Under the pieces are notes generated by a model. That model was not told the origin of the DNA, ran no database searches, and saw nothing but the letters and a program-made list of their open reading frames with translations. A DNA stretch of 64,000 bases. It comes from Ancylostoma caninum. Lineage: Eukaryota; Nematoda; Chromadorea; Rhabditida; Ancylostomatidae. Position numbers and translations under genes: made by a program. Position 1 is the stretch's first letter. Each line of letters opens with the position of its first letter. Below, one piece after another: positions 10,299-20,500 of the stretch. The stretch is from NCBI GenBank assembly GCA_037903475.1, contig JBAJFG010000261.1:613938-677937 (forward strand), written 5' to 3'.

Positions 10299-11272
10299 CT
10301 CGCAGTAGTTACAGCTCCAGTTTATTACGGGATCAATGCATAATTAAATGCTTTGTCATAGTTTGACTGAATTTCCTATGTTTCTCCCAGTCCCATCTTT
10401 CGTATTTATAGAGGAGACTAAGATGGTCGAACCTTTCGCATAAGGTGTGTTTATACTTCATCGCGCGGCGACGCCATAGCTGTGCGGCGCAACGAGTAGC
10501 GACGAGGTTTTGTTGCGCCGTTGCGCCAAACGTCGACAAAACCATCGCATCGTGCGTGCTTGTAGGTGCGTCGCGTATTCGGCATATCGCGTGGTTCTTA
10601 AAGAATAAAGAAAAAAGTGTAAAGAGAACGCGACGGCGATCCCCGACGTTACGTCGCGAGCGTAGCTGCCAACCATCACAGTGCGACCACTGTTCGCACA
10701 CGCTTCCACCCGGAATCAAACACTTTTGAGTAGTTGACATGAGCGTCGCGATGTAGTATGAACCTACTCATTACACCAGGTGCAATACTCTGGTTCTTTT
10801 GGCGACAGCATGCATAACTGAAAATTACCTTCCTCATTCTCATCTGATCTCTTGCCGAGCCTTTCTCAACAACTGCAGTTCCCGATGGTTATGGCTCAAC
10901 GGTTCAATGGCATCTACAAGATGTCAAACTCGTCAGGGTGTAAAAGTTGTTCCTTGCTCTCGAACAAGTTCAGCGTGACTCATATTTCCTATCAGCTGTT
11001 CTGTTTTGCGATGCTTTCTTCATCCGTAGCAAATACGGTTCCCGACGATCACTAACTAAACAGGAGGACAACATCCGTCCTACACCATGACGCCATTTTG
11101 ACGCTTCTAAGATGTACCAGTACTTTATATGGGAGGGTTACTCGATGAGTTGTGCACGGCTGCTACATATCATTCTTTCAGAAGTTGTTATTTTCTGCCA
11201 AGACAGAATATCCTTTTTATATTCTTAGAACTTCAGGTTTCCTTTCTCACAAGAAAAGCTCATGAGAAATAG

Positions 11273-11570
11273 GGGAGTTATTTGAGGTGCTGAACATGGA
11301 TATCGTATCCATTTTGTACCGTAGCCCAATTTTTATGGGGATACGGTAGGTATACGGTGGTAAGTTGGGAGAAAATGCCGATTTTGGGTCGAAAATTAAG
11401 ATTTCGCGCCAAATAATGTTGATAACCGTGATTAGCACCTAGAACAACCTGCAAAACTTGAGAGAATTCTATGAGATACCGTATCTGCCATGTACCTACC
11501 GTAACCCAATAAAAATGGAGTTACGGTACAAAATGAATACGATATTCGTGTTCAGCACCTCAAATAACCC
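11273..11570. mobile_element. Inverted-repeat element (MITE) with internal hairpins
   Basis: Left arm begins GGGAGTTATTTGAGGTGCTGAA and the right arm ends CAGCACCTCAAATAACCC. Both arms carry the CATTTTGTACCGTA motif and its complement. A partial relative is at 6227-6300. Confidence 0.8.
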
Positions 11571-11744
11571 TTATATACAAAGTTTCGGCGAAAAAATTTT
11601 GTTGAAAATTTTGGGGCCCGTAACGTGGAGTAGTGCCTAGAAAGCGTACTGTTCTGTAACTGCGCAAAGGTGGCGCTACAGCTGATAATTTCTTGTGGCT
11701 CATGTATGCGTACCACTACCGAGACCTGAGGGAAAGTAGAAGAG

Positions 11745-11970
11745 TATAGTCTGTCCGAAACGACGAGTCCGTCCACGCACGCGGGGATAGAGGAGCTGCC
11801 ACGTTTGCCAGCACTCTACGTCATCATCTCTAATCTGCGTATCACGTTTCATCGTTATCTTCACAATGATTTGGCTGTGACGTGGACGACGTGGCAGCTA
11901 ACAGCATACGGCCGCGCTGCCTCTCGATCCCTGCGTGCGTGGGCGGACTCGTAGTTTCGGACAGTCTATA
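11745..11970. mobile_element. MITE with TATAGTCTGTCCGAAAC termini
   Basis: TATAGTCTGTCCGAAACGAC at the left end is mirrored by a right end of GTAGTTTCGGACAGTCTATA. The inverted repeat continues for about 50 bp (CACGCACGCGGGGATAGAGG and its counterpart). Confidence 0.85.
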
Positions 11971-12149
11971 CAGTTCTTGTCAAAAAGATAGACGGATTGC
12001 GCGTGCGGTTTCATAGCGTTGCGGCCGCAGAATCGTGGCGGGACCTACTGCACCCTCTCACTTGGGCATGTTCTCTCCGCACCCATCATTCAGGTCCTGC
12101 CGCGATTCTGCAGCTACGGAATCCGTCTATCTTTTCGAGAAGGACTATA
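11967..12149. mobile_element. Second MITE abutting the first
   Basis: The left end TATACAGTTCTTGTCAAAA is mirrored by a right end CTTTTCGAGAAGGACTATA, with AGATAGACGGATT / AATCCGTCTATCT next inward. It shares its first bases with the last bases of the preceding element, which suggests insertion of one into the TA end of the other. Confidence 0.8.
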
Positions 12150-12796
12150 CATGCTGCGGGTATCGATGGAGCTGACAAAATTGCAAACTTAGGCGTTGAC
12201 GGCAGTACTTCCCTCCGCTCTGAAATCGCTATTTTGTCCGTCTTAATGACTGATCGTAGCGATCACGACGATCTACTCTAAACATCGCTGACATTAATGG
12301 TTGCTAACGCTATTACTGCGACAAATTTATGACATTTTAGCGAAATCTCTAACATGCTATTTTTCAGAGAGGTTCACCCTCTTTTCGAGTGCGGTTTTCT
12401 TGACGGAGCCGCTGAGATATCAAAAAATTTCTTCTACTCCTCAGCTCTGCATTCTCTGTTTCTCGTCGCTATACTATGTTTGCATGCATTCATATTCGAA
12501 TTTTCATTACCCAACACTGCATTACTAGAGGGAACTTCAAACGGCCGGGTGCAAGGAGAGGGACCGCCGCGCGGCTCCCTTGGGCACAGACACAAGGGCT
12601 CTGATTTCCAGTTTGGGTTGACTGCTTTCGCCAGCAGCAGAGATCGAGCGCCACCCCGCACCGCGAAAACCGCCCCTTGCACACAGCCATTAGAAGTTTC
12701 TTGTAGGTTATCTGCATGTTCCGCACGTTCCGAGTTATTCGAAGATAAATGATTAGTTGTTTATGTTATCCTTTTTGAATGCGTGTCCTGTTTCAG

Positions 12797-15700
12797 GTGC
12801 TTATGGAATAGTAAGGACGACGACAGAATGGTGTACATAGATTCAAGTAAGTTCATTACACTCATTTCTCCTTTCCCATTTTTAATTTCTTTTTTCAATG
12901 GCGGTCTCGTATACAATCTTTCGTGCACGGACCGTGTTTAAATTGGGACTGGATATACGAGTGGTTGTGCACGTTCCTTTTAAAGTTTTTTGATTCTCCA
13001 GTTTTCAGGTGGGAACGTTTGTGAGAGCAAAGGTTCCATTTTCTCCTACATACTATCCTTCTTCCAATTCTTCATTTTATTGTAAGTCCACTCTTATTTC
13101 TTGATTTTGAACGAGTCAAGAGTTTTGTTTGAAAATTCCTGGTTCTGTGAATCTTCCTGTAACGAAACACTGGGGTTTTGAGGAGGAAAAATCGTTAAGG
13201 CTGTAAATACCAAGCTCACACTGCTATAGTTTGTCTCGTATGAGACAACAGTTTAGTGTTCGTGCGTGTACTGGTGACTCGGACAGCCCCCGGCACGAGA
13301 TCTTCCCAAAATCAAAACGAAGCCACTTTTGAAAAATCAAAATTTTGCGAAGCCCCTTTGATTATGCAAACGAAGGAAGGCTTTAACCCACTGTGAAAGT
13401 CGGAGTCCCGAGGAACAACTCCTGCTGGGGTACGTGCATTGTTTAAATTATAATCTGAGAAATGTACAGTCCTTGTGCGCAATCGGTAGAAAGTTTTCGA
13501 GCGCCTCGAACCTGCGGCGCGTGCGCGGCGCGGCCCGCTGGTAACAGCGGTCCGGCGTCCTCGATCAGCTGTTCGAGGACACCTTTCGTCAGGTATTGAG
13601 CCCAGGTAGGCGCTTTTCATCGGTTTTCTTTATTATTCGGAGTACTTTGGACCGTTGATACCTGTGGCTGACCGATATTGATCGGACGGCCCACACGCCC
13701 CGTTTTTTGCACGTTTCAACTTTCTTTGCTTTTGAATGTATTTTTCATTTGTTTTTGGCCCCGTAGAAAGCTGTTAGTCCCAGGTAGCCTCTTCTTTGTA
13801 GGAAAGAGGACCCTGGGACGTGGCGGCTGATAACGGGGCCTTTTATTTTGTTCGGAATCGTTGACGTTCCGTCCCTGTTCGCATGGTCGTCAATTTTTGT
13901 TTTCGTCGCATGTTTTTTCTTCTTGAATAAAGGGCCCCGTTATCAGCCGCCACGTCCCGGGGTCCTCTTTCCTACAAAGAAGAGGCTACCTGGGACAAGC
14001 AGCTTTCTACGGGGCCAAAAACAAATGAAAAATACATTCGAAAGCAAAGAAAGTTGAAACGTGCAAAAAACGGGGCGTGTGGGCCGTCCGATCAATATCG
14101 GTCAGCCACAGGCATCAACGGTCCAAAGTACTCCGAATAATTAAGAAAACCGATGAAAAGCGCCTACCTGGGCTCAATACCTGACGAAAGGTGTCCTCGA
14201 ACAGCTGATCGAGGATACCGGACCGCTGTTACCAGCGGGCCGCGCCGCGCACGCGCCGCAATCTCGGCGCGCTCGAAAACTTTCTACGGATTGCGCACAA
14301 GGACTGTAAATGCACAGCATTTTGAAGCAAAAAAAGGCATAAATTCGAAGGAGAAACCTTTCATCAGAAAGGGAATGGACTGGGAAGTCGAGCAGATCAA
14401 AGGGCAATCTATCCTAGATGCGGGCGTTTGAGACGCGTGCGTCTATATGATGAAGGATAGGGCCGGTCGCACCGCCCATGCAGCTCAGGGGCAAGCGGTT
14501 ACTGCTTCGCGGCCGCCGTACATTCTTTTCATTGAGGATGTACAGTCTTTCCCAAAAACTCTTGCCTCAGGCTACACCGCCCGTCAGCTCATCGACGCTG
14601 CACCCCACATCTGATAATGTATCGGTGATGTGGCGTGTATGAGCTGACGGGCGGTGCGGCGTAAGGCAAGGATTTTTGAGAAAGACTGTACGTGCCGCAT
14701 CAACCGGTCTTCACGGAAGATCCTTCGCAAATGGGTGCGTGCGTCTGGCGCACGCGGCTAGTATAAATTACCCTATAAATTGCCCCTGAAACAGTCATTG
14801 GAACATGTGAGGATGAAAAGATGATTATTATGACGATGCAAAACGCGTTGAAACTAGTCGGTATCGTTCGATTGGAGCACACACTCTGCGGCCTTGGACT
14901 CCATAGGATTCCTAGGATTCCTACGCAGCGTAAACGCAACGAAATGAATTGAAATCGTCAGTGACAAAAAAACTAAGGCGGTACTACAAGTGTTCACTAC
15001 GAACGACCAAGACAAAGGTAGCAAGAGCCGAAATCCTCGACTCGGAGCAGAGGTGCGGGTGCTGAAGTGCAGACTTAGCACATCACAAATGTGAAACGAA
15101 CGCAAACAACGATGGCTTACCTGGAGAGAAAATGGAAACTTCGTCGCGAACACGTCTGGCCGAGTTTGCGCCGATACGAGTTTTCCTCGGCGCTAAAGCC
15201 ATTGCTGCGCGTGGCTTGGCGCAAAGGTAGTACGAAGGTGTTCAATTCACCGGGTTTCGTGGCGAGACACGCATACCCGACATCCGAGCACTCCGTCTGG
15301 TTTCTATCCAGGAATTCTAAAGCGCAAATAGAGGCGTAAGGTATGAAAAAAAAACTACTCAGCGACGTCCCACTTTACAGCCCTCGGTAGCTCTCGTTAG
15401 AGCGTGCAGCCTTCGAACTTGAGTCCCGAGTTTCTGAATTATTATGTGTTTCGCGCAGTTTGAGCATCAAATAAGAACTTCGCATCCTTCAGAATCCCTG
15501 AATACGATTCTCAGATGTGAAAATTTCATTGAGTGCTGCCTTTAGTGTGCATTCGTTCTGGAAAAGACCTTAAGGAATTTCTAACTTGTATAATGACTTT
15601 AGTTTCAAATCATTGTTTGGCCTGAGGGACAGCAGTGGTCCAGATGCAAACGAGAACAGAGATCATCTAAGAAGGACAAATGCTGGAGGTGGCGGCAGAT

Positions 15701-17199
15701 GGCCTGGAAGTGGTGGACCAGGAGGTCCGGGAAGGAATGGTGAGTATCACAGTTAACACATTTACGAAGTTGAATTCAATGAACGTTGGCTTCAGGTAAA
15801 TCGAGAAAATCTAAGGTGGTTAACGAGCAAACGTATTCAGTGACTAGAGGTCTACTGAGACACTTGCGTGGGCAAAACCCTACACTCAGCAACTTTCTTG
15901 AAAAAAAAAAACTAAAATCAGTTCGTCTGAAGTATGAAATTGCGTCGATTGAAGTGATCACAAAGGTGTTTTGAACGATTTTTTCAATCTTCCGTTGCCG
16001 GATCCGACGAATGACATTTATCCAAAACGCATCTTGAGCAATCAAGAAGTTGGAGTGGTTGGAGGATCGAAGGATAGCTAGCTACCTTATTACACTGAGT
16101 CTTGAGATGAGGAATTTGGTGGTTTTATTGAAGGAGACTAGCATGTAGGGGAAATCTACGTAAGGCGACAGGAGGAAATCTCACCAGAGCACAAATAATT
16201 GATTTTCGGAATCTAGTTGGTGTTCAAACTATTGAAGATTGATGCATTCGAAGCGCTCCAAAAATTTGGAAGTGGTATGTTCAAGTTGTCTCAAAAGTTT
16301 TTTCTTGGCAAAGTGCAGATTTTCAGAGGAATTTCTGTGGGATACGTAGATAGTTCTAGGTCGATAAAAGTGTCATAGGTTTTGGCATTATATGATGGTC
16401 AGAATCTGCAATTTCTCTGCAATTTACTCCATTCCGGCTTATTCGTCAAGGTAATTGCGAAACTGAACGATGCTTCTGCGTGATCATGGTGGGAGTGGAT
16501 ATATGAACTGCTTAAACAATTTTCATGACAGGATTCATTCTGATCAAATTTAGGATGGAAGGGTTTCTACCCTTCTTCCGCACACCTTCCCCGATGATCG
16601 CTGCAGTTGCGATCATTCAAGTCGTGAGTGTAGCCGTAGTTTTGTTTCTCAGTTGCCAACGTATCTAAGGATAGATGAAATAAAGGACTCTTCCTACTCT
16701 CAATGATTCAAATTTGACTTCATCCTATGCGCAGTACTGTAACATCGAAATCGATAGTGCATTTTCCTCCTAATTCCACGAAGTTGGATTTTTGTTGAAA
16801 ATGTAGGTGCGAGGAATCTGTAACGAGAATCCACAAAGTTCACTCAACTTATTGACGATCGTTGTCCATACTGATGAACCGCGCTATTTCGTGGCGTGAG
16901 ACCATCATCGCGGGACGACCATCATAGCCACAGCTATTCTGGAATGAGTGTTCGCTCCACATCCTCACATCCCCGACACGCAAATAGCGTACAGTGGTTT
17001 TAGTTATGATTTTGGTAATGAACAACGACATCTTCCAAGTTTTCGGCAGAATTCCAACGCTGCTGGTTTTTATGTATAAGTTTTCTAAAGAAATGATTTA
17101 AAAAATCGTTTAGGAGGTTATCGACGCAATATTGGGGGCTTGCCACGCGGAAGCGGCATGACGTGTCCACCGATGGCAGGTGGCGGATGAGGCAGGTGA
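12797..17199 (+). CDS. SELENOK: Selenoprotein K with in-frame UGA (Sec) codon
   Basis: Exons are 12828-12846, 13009-13081, 15603-15739 and 17114-17195/17199, all in phase with GT-AG borders. The protein is 104 aa if UGA at 17188-17190 is read as selenocysteine (residue 102). It starts MVYIDSSGNV. One hydrophobic segment (about residues 17-32) anchors it in the ER membrane. A Gly/Arg/Pro-rich tail ends PPMAGGGUG, matching the known SelK C-terminus. SelK supports ERAD and DHHC6-dependent palmitoylation in animals. Reading straight on gives G-U-G-R-stop (TGA 17197). If AG/GTGAGA (17196) is spliced to the acceptor at 17295, the end is G-U-G-S-TAA (17297-17299). Without recoding, the protein would end as AGGG at residue 101. 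The TTTCAG at 12791-12796 precedes a short leader, and ATGGAATAG upstream is a two-codon uORF. Length is near the usual 90-105 aa. Confidence 0.9.
13465..14308. mobile_element. 844-bp foldback transposon in SelK intron 2
   Basis: Left arm 13465-13840 and right arm 13933-14308 (376 bp each) are near-identical reverse complements around a 92-bp loop. The ends read TA-CAGTCCTTGTGCGC and GCGCACAAGGACTG-TA, consistent with a Tc1/mariner-class TA target duplication. The apparent peptides in both arms (such as the frame starting MKSAYLGSIPDERC) are mirror images of each other and not genes. The intron transcript would form a very long hairpin. Confidence 0.95.
14541..14690. mobile_element. 150-bp TA-flanked MITE in SelK intron 2
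   Basis: The ends TA-CAGTCTTTCCCAAAAAC and TTTTTGAGAAAGACTG-TA are inverted. The repeat extends inward through GTCAGCTCAT / ATGAGCTGAC. The CAGTC termini resemble the larger foldback 230 bp away. Confidence 0.85.
17188..17190 (+). other. SELENOK: UGA selenocysteine codon of SelK
   Basis: TGA falls in frame between GGC-GGA and GGC-AG, exactly where animal SelK proteins carry Sec in their terminal GU-G motif. Only one codon after the UGA (GGC) is certain; the next is AGG or spliced AGC, and then a stop. Confidence 0.85.
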
Positions 17200-17300
17200 G
17201 ACAAATTTCTCTCGAGGACACAGTTTTCCAATTAACTGTTACTCACTTTGCTCTCTTCTAATTTGGAAACGTATGTAACATTTTAATTATTTCAGCTAAA

Positions 17301-17321
17301 TGTCTGGGTTGCGCCCAGACA
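17301..17321 (+). other. Perfect 8-bp hairpin in the shared SelK 3' UTR / G-alpha leader
   Basis: TGTCTGGG (17301-17308), loop TTGCG, CCCAGACA (17314-17321). It starts 5 nt after the acceptor at 17295. It lacks the UGA/GA quartet, so it is not itself a SECIS. Its role is unknown. Confidence 0.5.
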
Positions 17322-17436
17322 GAAAGTGGCGTGTGTCTGAATAATGGTGCTCCATCGTCATCGCTGGTACCAGCCGGTGTTGCGGTCTACCCTGTTCAGT
17401 AATTTTGATTCATGACCACGCCCCCCATTGGACGGA

Positions 17437-17498
17437 GGCGGTGCTTAGTGACGCTTACACGCTAAATCGTTACGACGCCTGTAGGCCGATGCTACGCC
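17437..17498 (+). promoter_or_regulatory. Candidate SECIS element for SelK
   Basis: The core GTGAC (17448-17452) faces CGAT (17487-17490), giving the tandem G.A quartet. Helix II is GCTTACA / TGTAGGC (7 pairs including one G.U), then a C.C mismatch and two more pairs. The apical loop begins TAAAT, with AAA 12 nt after the UGA, the canonical distance. Helix I is GGCGGTGC / GCTACGCC with one 2x2 mismatch. The base before UGA is G instead of A, a variation I recall being reported for the nematode thioredoxin reductase SECIS. It lies 258-302 nt beyond the Sec codon, before any splicing. Confidence 0.65.
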
Positions 17499-17504
17499 TT
17501 CACC

Positions 17505-20500
17505 ATGGGTGTCTCACCTTCTTCACAACGATTCCCTATGTTGCTGCCCTTTTTTAATGATGAAGATGAGCCGCCAAGGATTCTGGTCCTCGGTAGGCCC
17601 AACTATACATAGCTTCTTTTTGTTCAGTGTTTGTATCGTCTTTCTTATCCTTTGTTACTTTTCTTTTCTGGGTGGTTTTTTTGCGTTTCTATTCGTATAT
17701 GCTGAGTGTCTGGTCCTACTCGTGATAGCGACTGTTATTGCATTAGCCTTCGAATAAACTTGCGTTTGAAAATGTAAAGTCTTTGTGCATTTTCACGTAC
17801 TAGGATTCGACAGTGGCTTACTTCGTATAGGTAGCCTACATAAAATATACATGCAGTTGTAAGCGTGCTAACAAGTAGCACCTACTGGCTGTCAGATTAG
17901 TTCGAGGTTCCAGATGTTTGAGGTATTCTTTAGGGGAAGAATCAGGTTATCTTTTGAGTTCTTGCTATTTTACCCGACTTGGATGGCAGAACTTGAGGGA
18001 AACTAATTTTTGAAGATGCAAATTCACTGTTCAATGTCCGGAGCCAATCTCTCTTTGCGATGAGGAATGCTGGCGTACCGTAAACAGTAAGCACTCAAAA
18101 TAAGGAACTGCGTAGGCTGTACTTTGCGCTCTCGCATAGAATCTAATTGCGTTAAATGAATTGCATTTCCACATACATAATTTGCGCAATCGACCGACTA
18201 TGTTTTGCCTGAGTCTTACTCTCGGAATTCTTCGAATTTACGCTCTTATGACCAGAGGCTAGGAGTGTTTTAAGAGTCAGATGTAGTAGTGGTAGTAGTG
18301 CATGAAAATATAGTCGCTTCACAAAGTGAAGTATTGAGACTGATCCAAATCTTCATTTCAGGATGTCTCGGGAGCGGGAAGACAACCTTGTGTCGACAGT
18401 TGAAGTGAGTTTGTATTAAGAAAGCTGAGTTGTGAAAGGTATATTCCGTGGAAACAACACTATAATAGCTTCCAATCACTGGAATTGCGCTGTGTTCTTA
18501 AACTACATTGGTGGAATTGTCTCTGGATATTATACTTTTGATTGTTTTCCACGCCAACACTCATGTTACGTAATTGGAGCCGATAATTTGTAGTTTGAGC
18601 CGTGAGCCGTTGTGGACTCTAATATCAGTCAGACATAAATACTAACGAGATAGTGAGCTCATATAAATGCTGCGGTGCTATGGAGACCTCAACGAGCCTT
18701 CGTTCCATTAACAGTGAAAAACCAACACGTGATATGTTAGGTTCCCGTTTGACTATTAGCGACGCATTTCAAAAGAATTGCCCTTTCCTTGACAGCCATC
18801 TCCGAATCAGTAATTAGCGAGAATGCAACGGTAACAAGTTAGTACCAAGAATTTCAATTACTCGACAATATTGCTTAGATTTCTTTACATGTTTAATATT
18901 GTCATCTGAATATTTGTTTGTTGTGCATACTCTGTGTTCCTAGAAAATTCAAACTGTTTTCGAATGTAAAAGAGGGTGTGGAGCACTATGCCGTAAAAAG
19001 ACGTTGCCACCGAGGTCTTCGATTGGCCGGTTGCTTGGATTGACCAATCCGGAGCTTCTCCTCGCCGCCCTGTCCAGGTATAACGCTTCCCACCCTAAAC
19101 AAAACTGATTGATGCAAATGCTCTGGACGCATGTATTGTCAACCTCATCAATCTCTCCCACTGAACAATTCCTAATTCCGAGCTGGAAGGGATAGTCAGC
19201 ACCCGCGTTGTTAAAGGTTGGCTCACGTCAAGAAAAATAAAAATAAAAGTTCTGATTACACGTCGACCCGACCACTTCTTCTGCAATCTGCACTCAGTAC
19301 TTTAAATCAAGGTGATTTTTGAAATCAGTGGTGTTTTGTGGAGTAAGCCACTACTAGAGCGGGAACGTGACAGCCACACCAGAGAAAATCATGGCATCGC
19401 GGGAAAGAATGCTGCATCTGTTGTCTGAGGAAGACAGTAGCGACAAGCTCTTAAATGTCGTCGCTTCTGAAACAGACTATAAATTTCGTGGAGGTATGGA
19501 GAAAAGTATGCGTAGGAAATGCTGAGAATTCGCATGACGTAAAATTCGGTCTAGTACTCCTGGAAATTCCCAGCAACAATCGTAAACTGCAGATGGAAAA
19601 CAATTGATGTTGCTTCATAAGAGGTACAAATTTTGCGCTCGTCAACTAGCTGTTATGTAATAAATGATGTCAGAAATGAAAAACTACTTTGGAGATTAAA
19701 GCTAATGATTTGCTCTTGCTACATAGAGAAGAGAATATTGGGGAAGAGAGGTACTCTGGAATGACTTTGTTTTGGAATCTTTCCCGTTGTTGATGTTTCC
19801 ATCATAGTCACTTACAAGCATGATATTGATTAAAAAATAGTAGTTAGGCATTGCCATTCTGAGCACGACGCTGAGCATGGCGTCATTATGAAAAGATGTA
19901 AATATAGTAGTAACACCACTGACATCCAGATATTTGTTAATTTAATTGACACACCAGTTGCTTGAGATGATATGTGTCCGTGTCGTTTTTATTACAAAGG
20001 TAAAGGCTCGTCCCTGGAGGCTGGTCCTTCCAAAGTTTTGTCTTGGTGTTGAGGGGTGGGAGGCGGGGGGGGGGGGTGCTCATGAGGGCTGCAGCATTGA
20101 TTCGTACATCTTTTGTAGAGTTCTGATAAACCTCCTCATACTGATTGAGTGTTATGGTATTGACTCCCAAAGGCTATTTGATCAATAGATTCAAAAAATG
20201 ATAGAAACAGTAGGGTGCAATGAATATTCCAAATGAACCTTGCGAGGAATGGGCATCGAGAGGCTGCTAGGTCACTAATTTCAACGTTGATAGATGGTAA
20301 AATATCTGAACGTTGAAATTTCAACGTTGTTAATGGTCAAACATTAACCAGCGTTGTCGATAATTTCACAAATGACGGTTTCGAGATTGTTACCTCACTT
20401 TGTCGAACGACCCAGAGAGCGTGAGCAAGAGGATTTCTTTTTAGGCAGGTACAAGTCTGCATTACCTTCTACTTTTTCACATGATGACGCAAAACGCATC

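Larger units (their letters stand above)
10299..12796. other. Intergenic region with MITEs, no recognised gene
   Basis: No exon chain was recognised on either strand. A CpG-rich stretch (10450-10700) contains repeated GCGGCGACG / TGCGCCG words. Three inverted-repeat elements lie at 11273-11570, 11745-11970 and 11967-12149. The segment upstream of 12797 should hold the SelK promoter, but no specific element can be named. Confidence 0.55.

Noticed and set aside
10333..10740. 135-codon minus-strand frame
   Set aside because: Low-complexity CpG-rich sequence with similar open frames on both strands. No conserved motif and no splice partner.
13848..14431. Open frames MFGIVDVPSL and MKSAYLGSIP
   Set aside because: They lie in the arms and loop of the foldback element. 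The second recurs as a mirror image on the other arm.
15385..15450. tRNA-like D-arm (AGCTCTCGTTAGAGC)
   Set aside because: No proper anticodon arm or acceptor stem could be drawn, and the B box is poor.
17410..17451. ATGACCACGCCCC...GTGAC as an alternative SECIS
   Set aside because: The stem is imperfect, the loop lacks an AA at the right distance and the 3' GA is offset by five bases. The hairpin starting at 17448 fits far better.
17509..17757. 82-codon hydrophobic frame overlapping the G-alpha start
   Set aside because: It is a different frame of G-alpha exon 1 and intron 1. The G-alpha frame joins in phase to the P-loop exon, this one joins to nothing.
18361..18404. ATG at 18364 as the start of a separate gene
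   Set aside because: That frame gives no family match. The other frame encodes the Walker A motif and splices in phase to the MG-starting exon at 17505.
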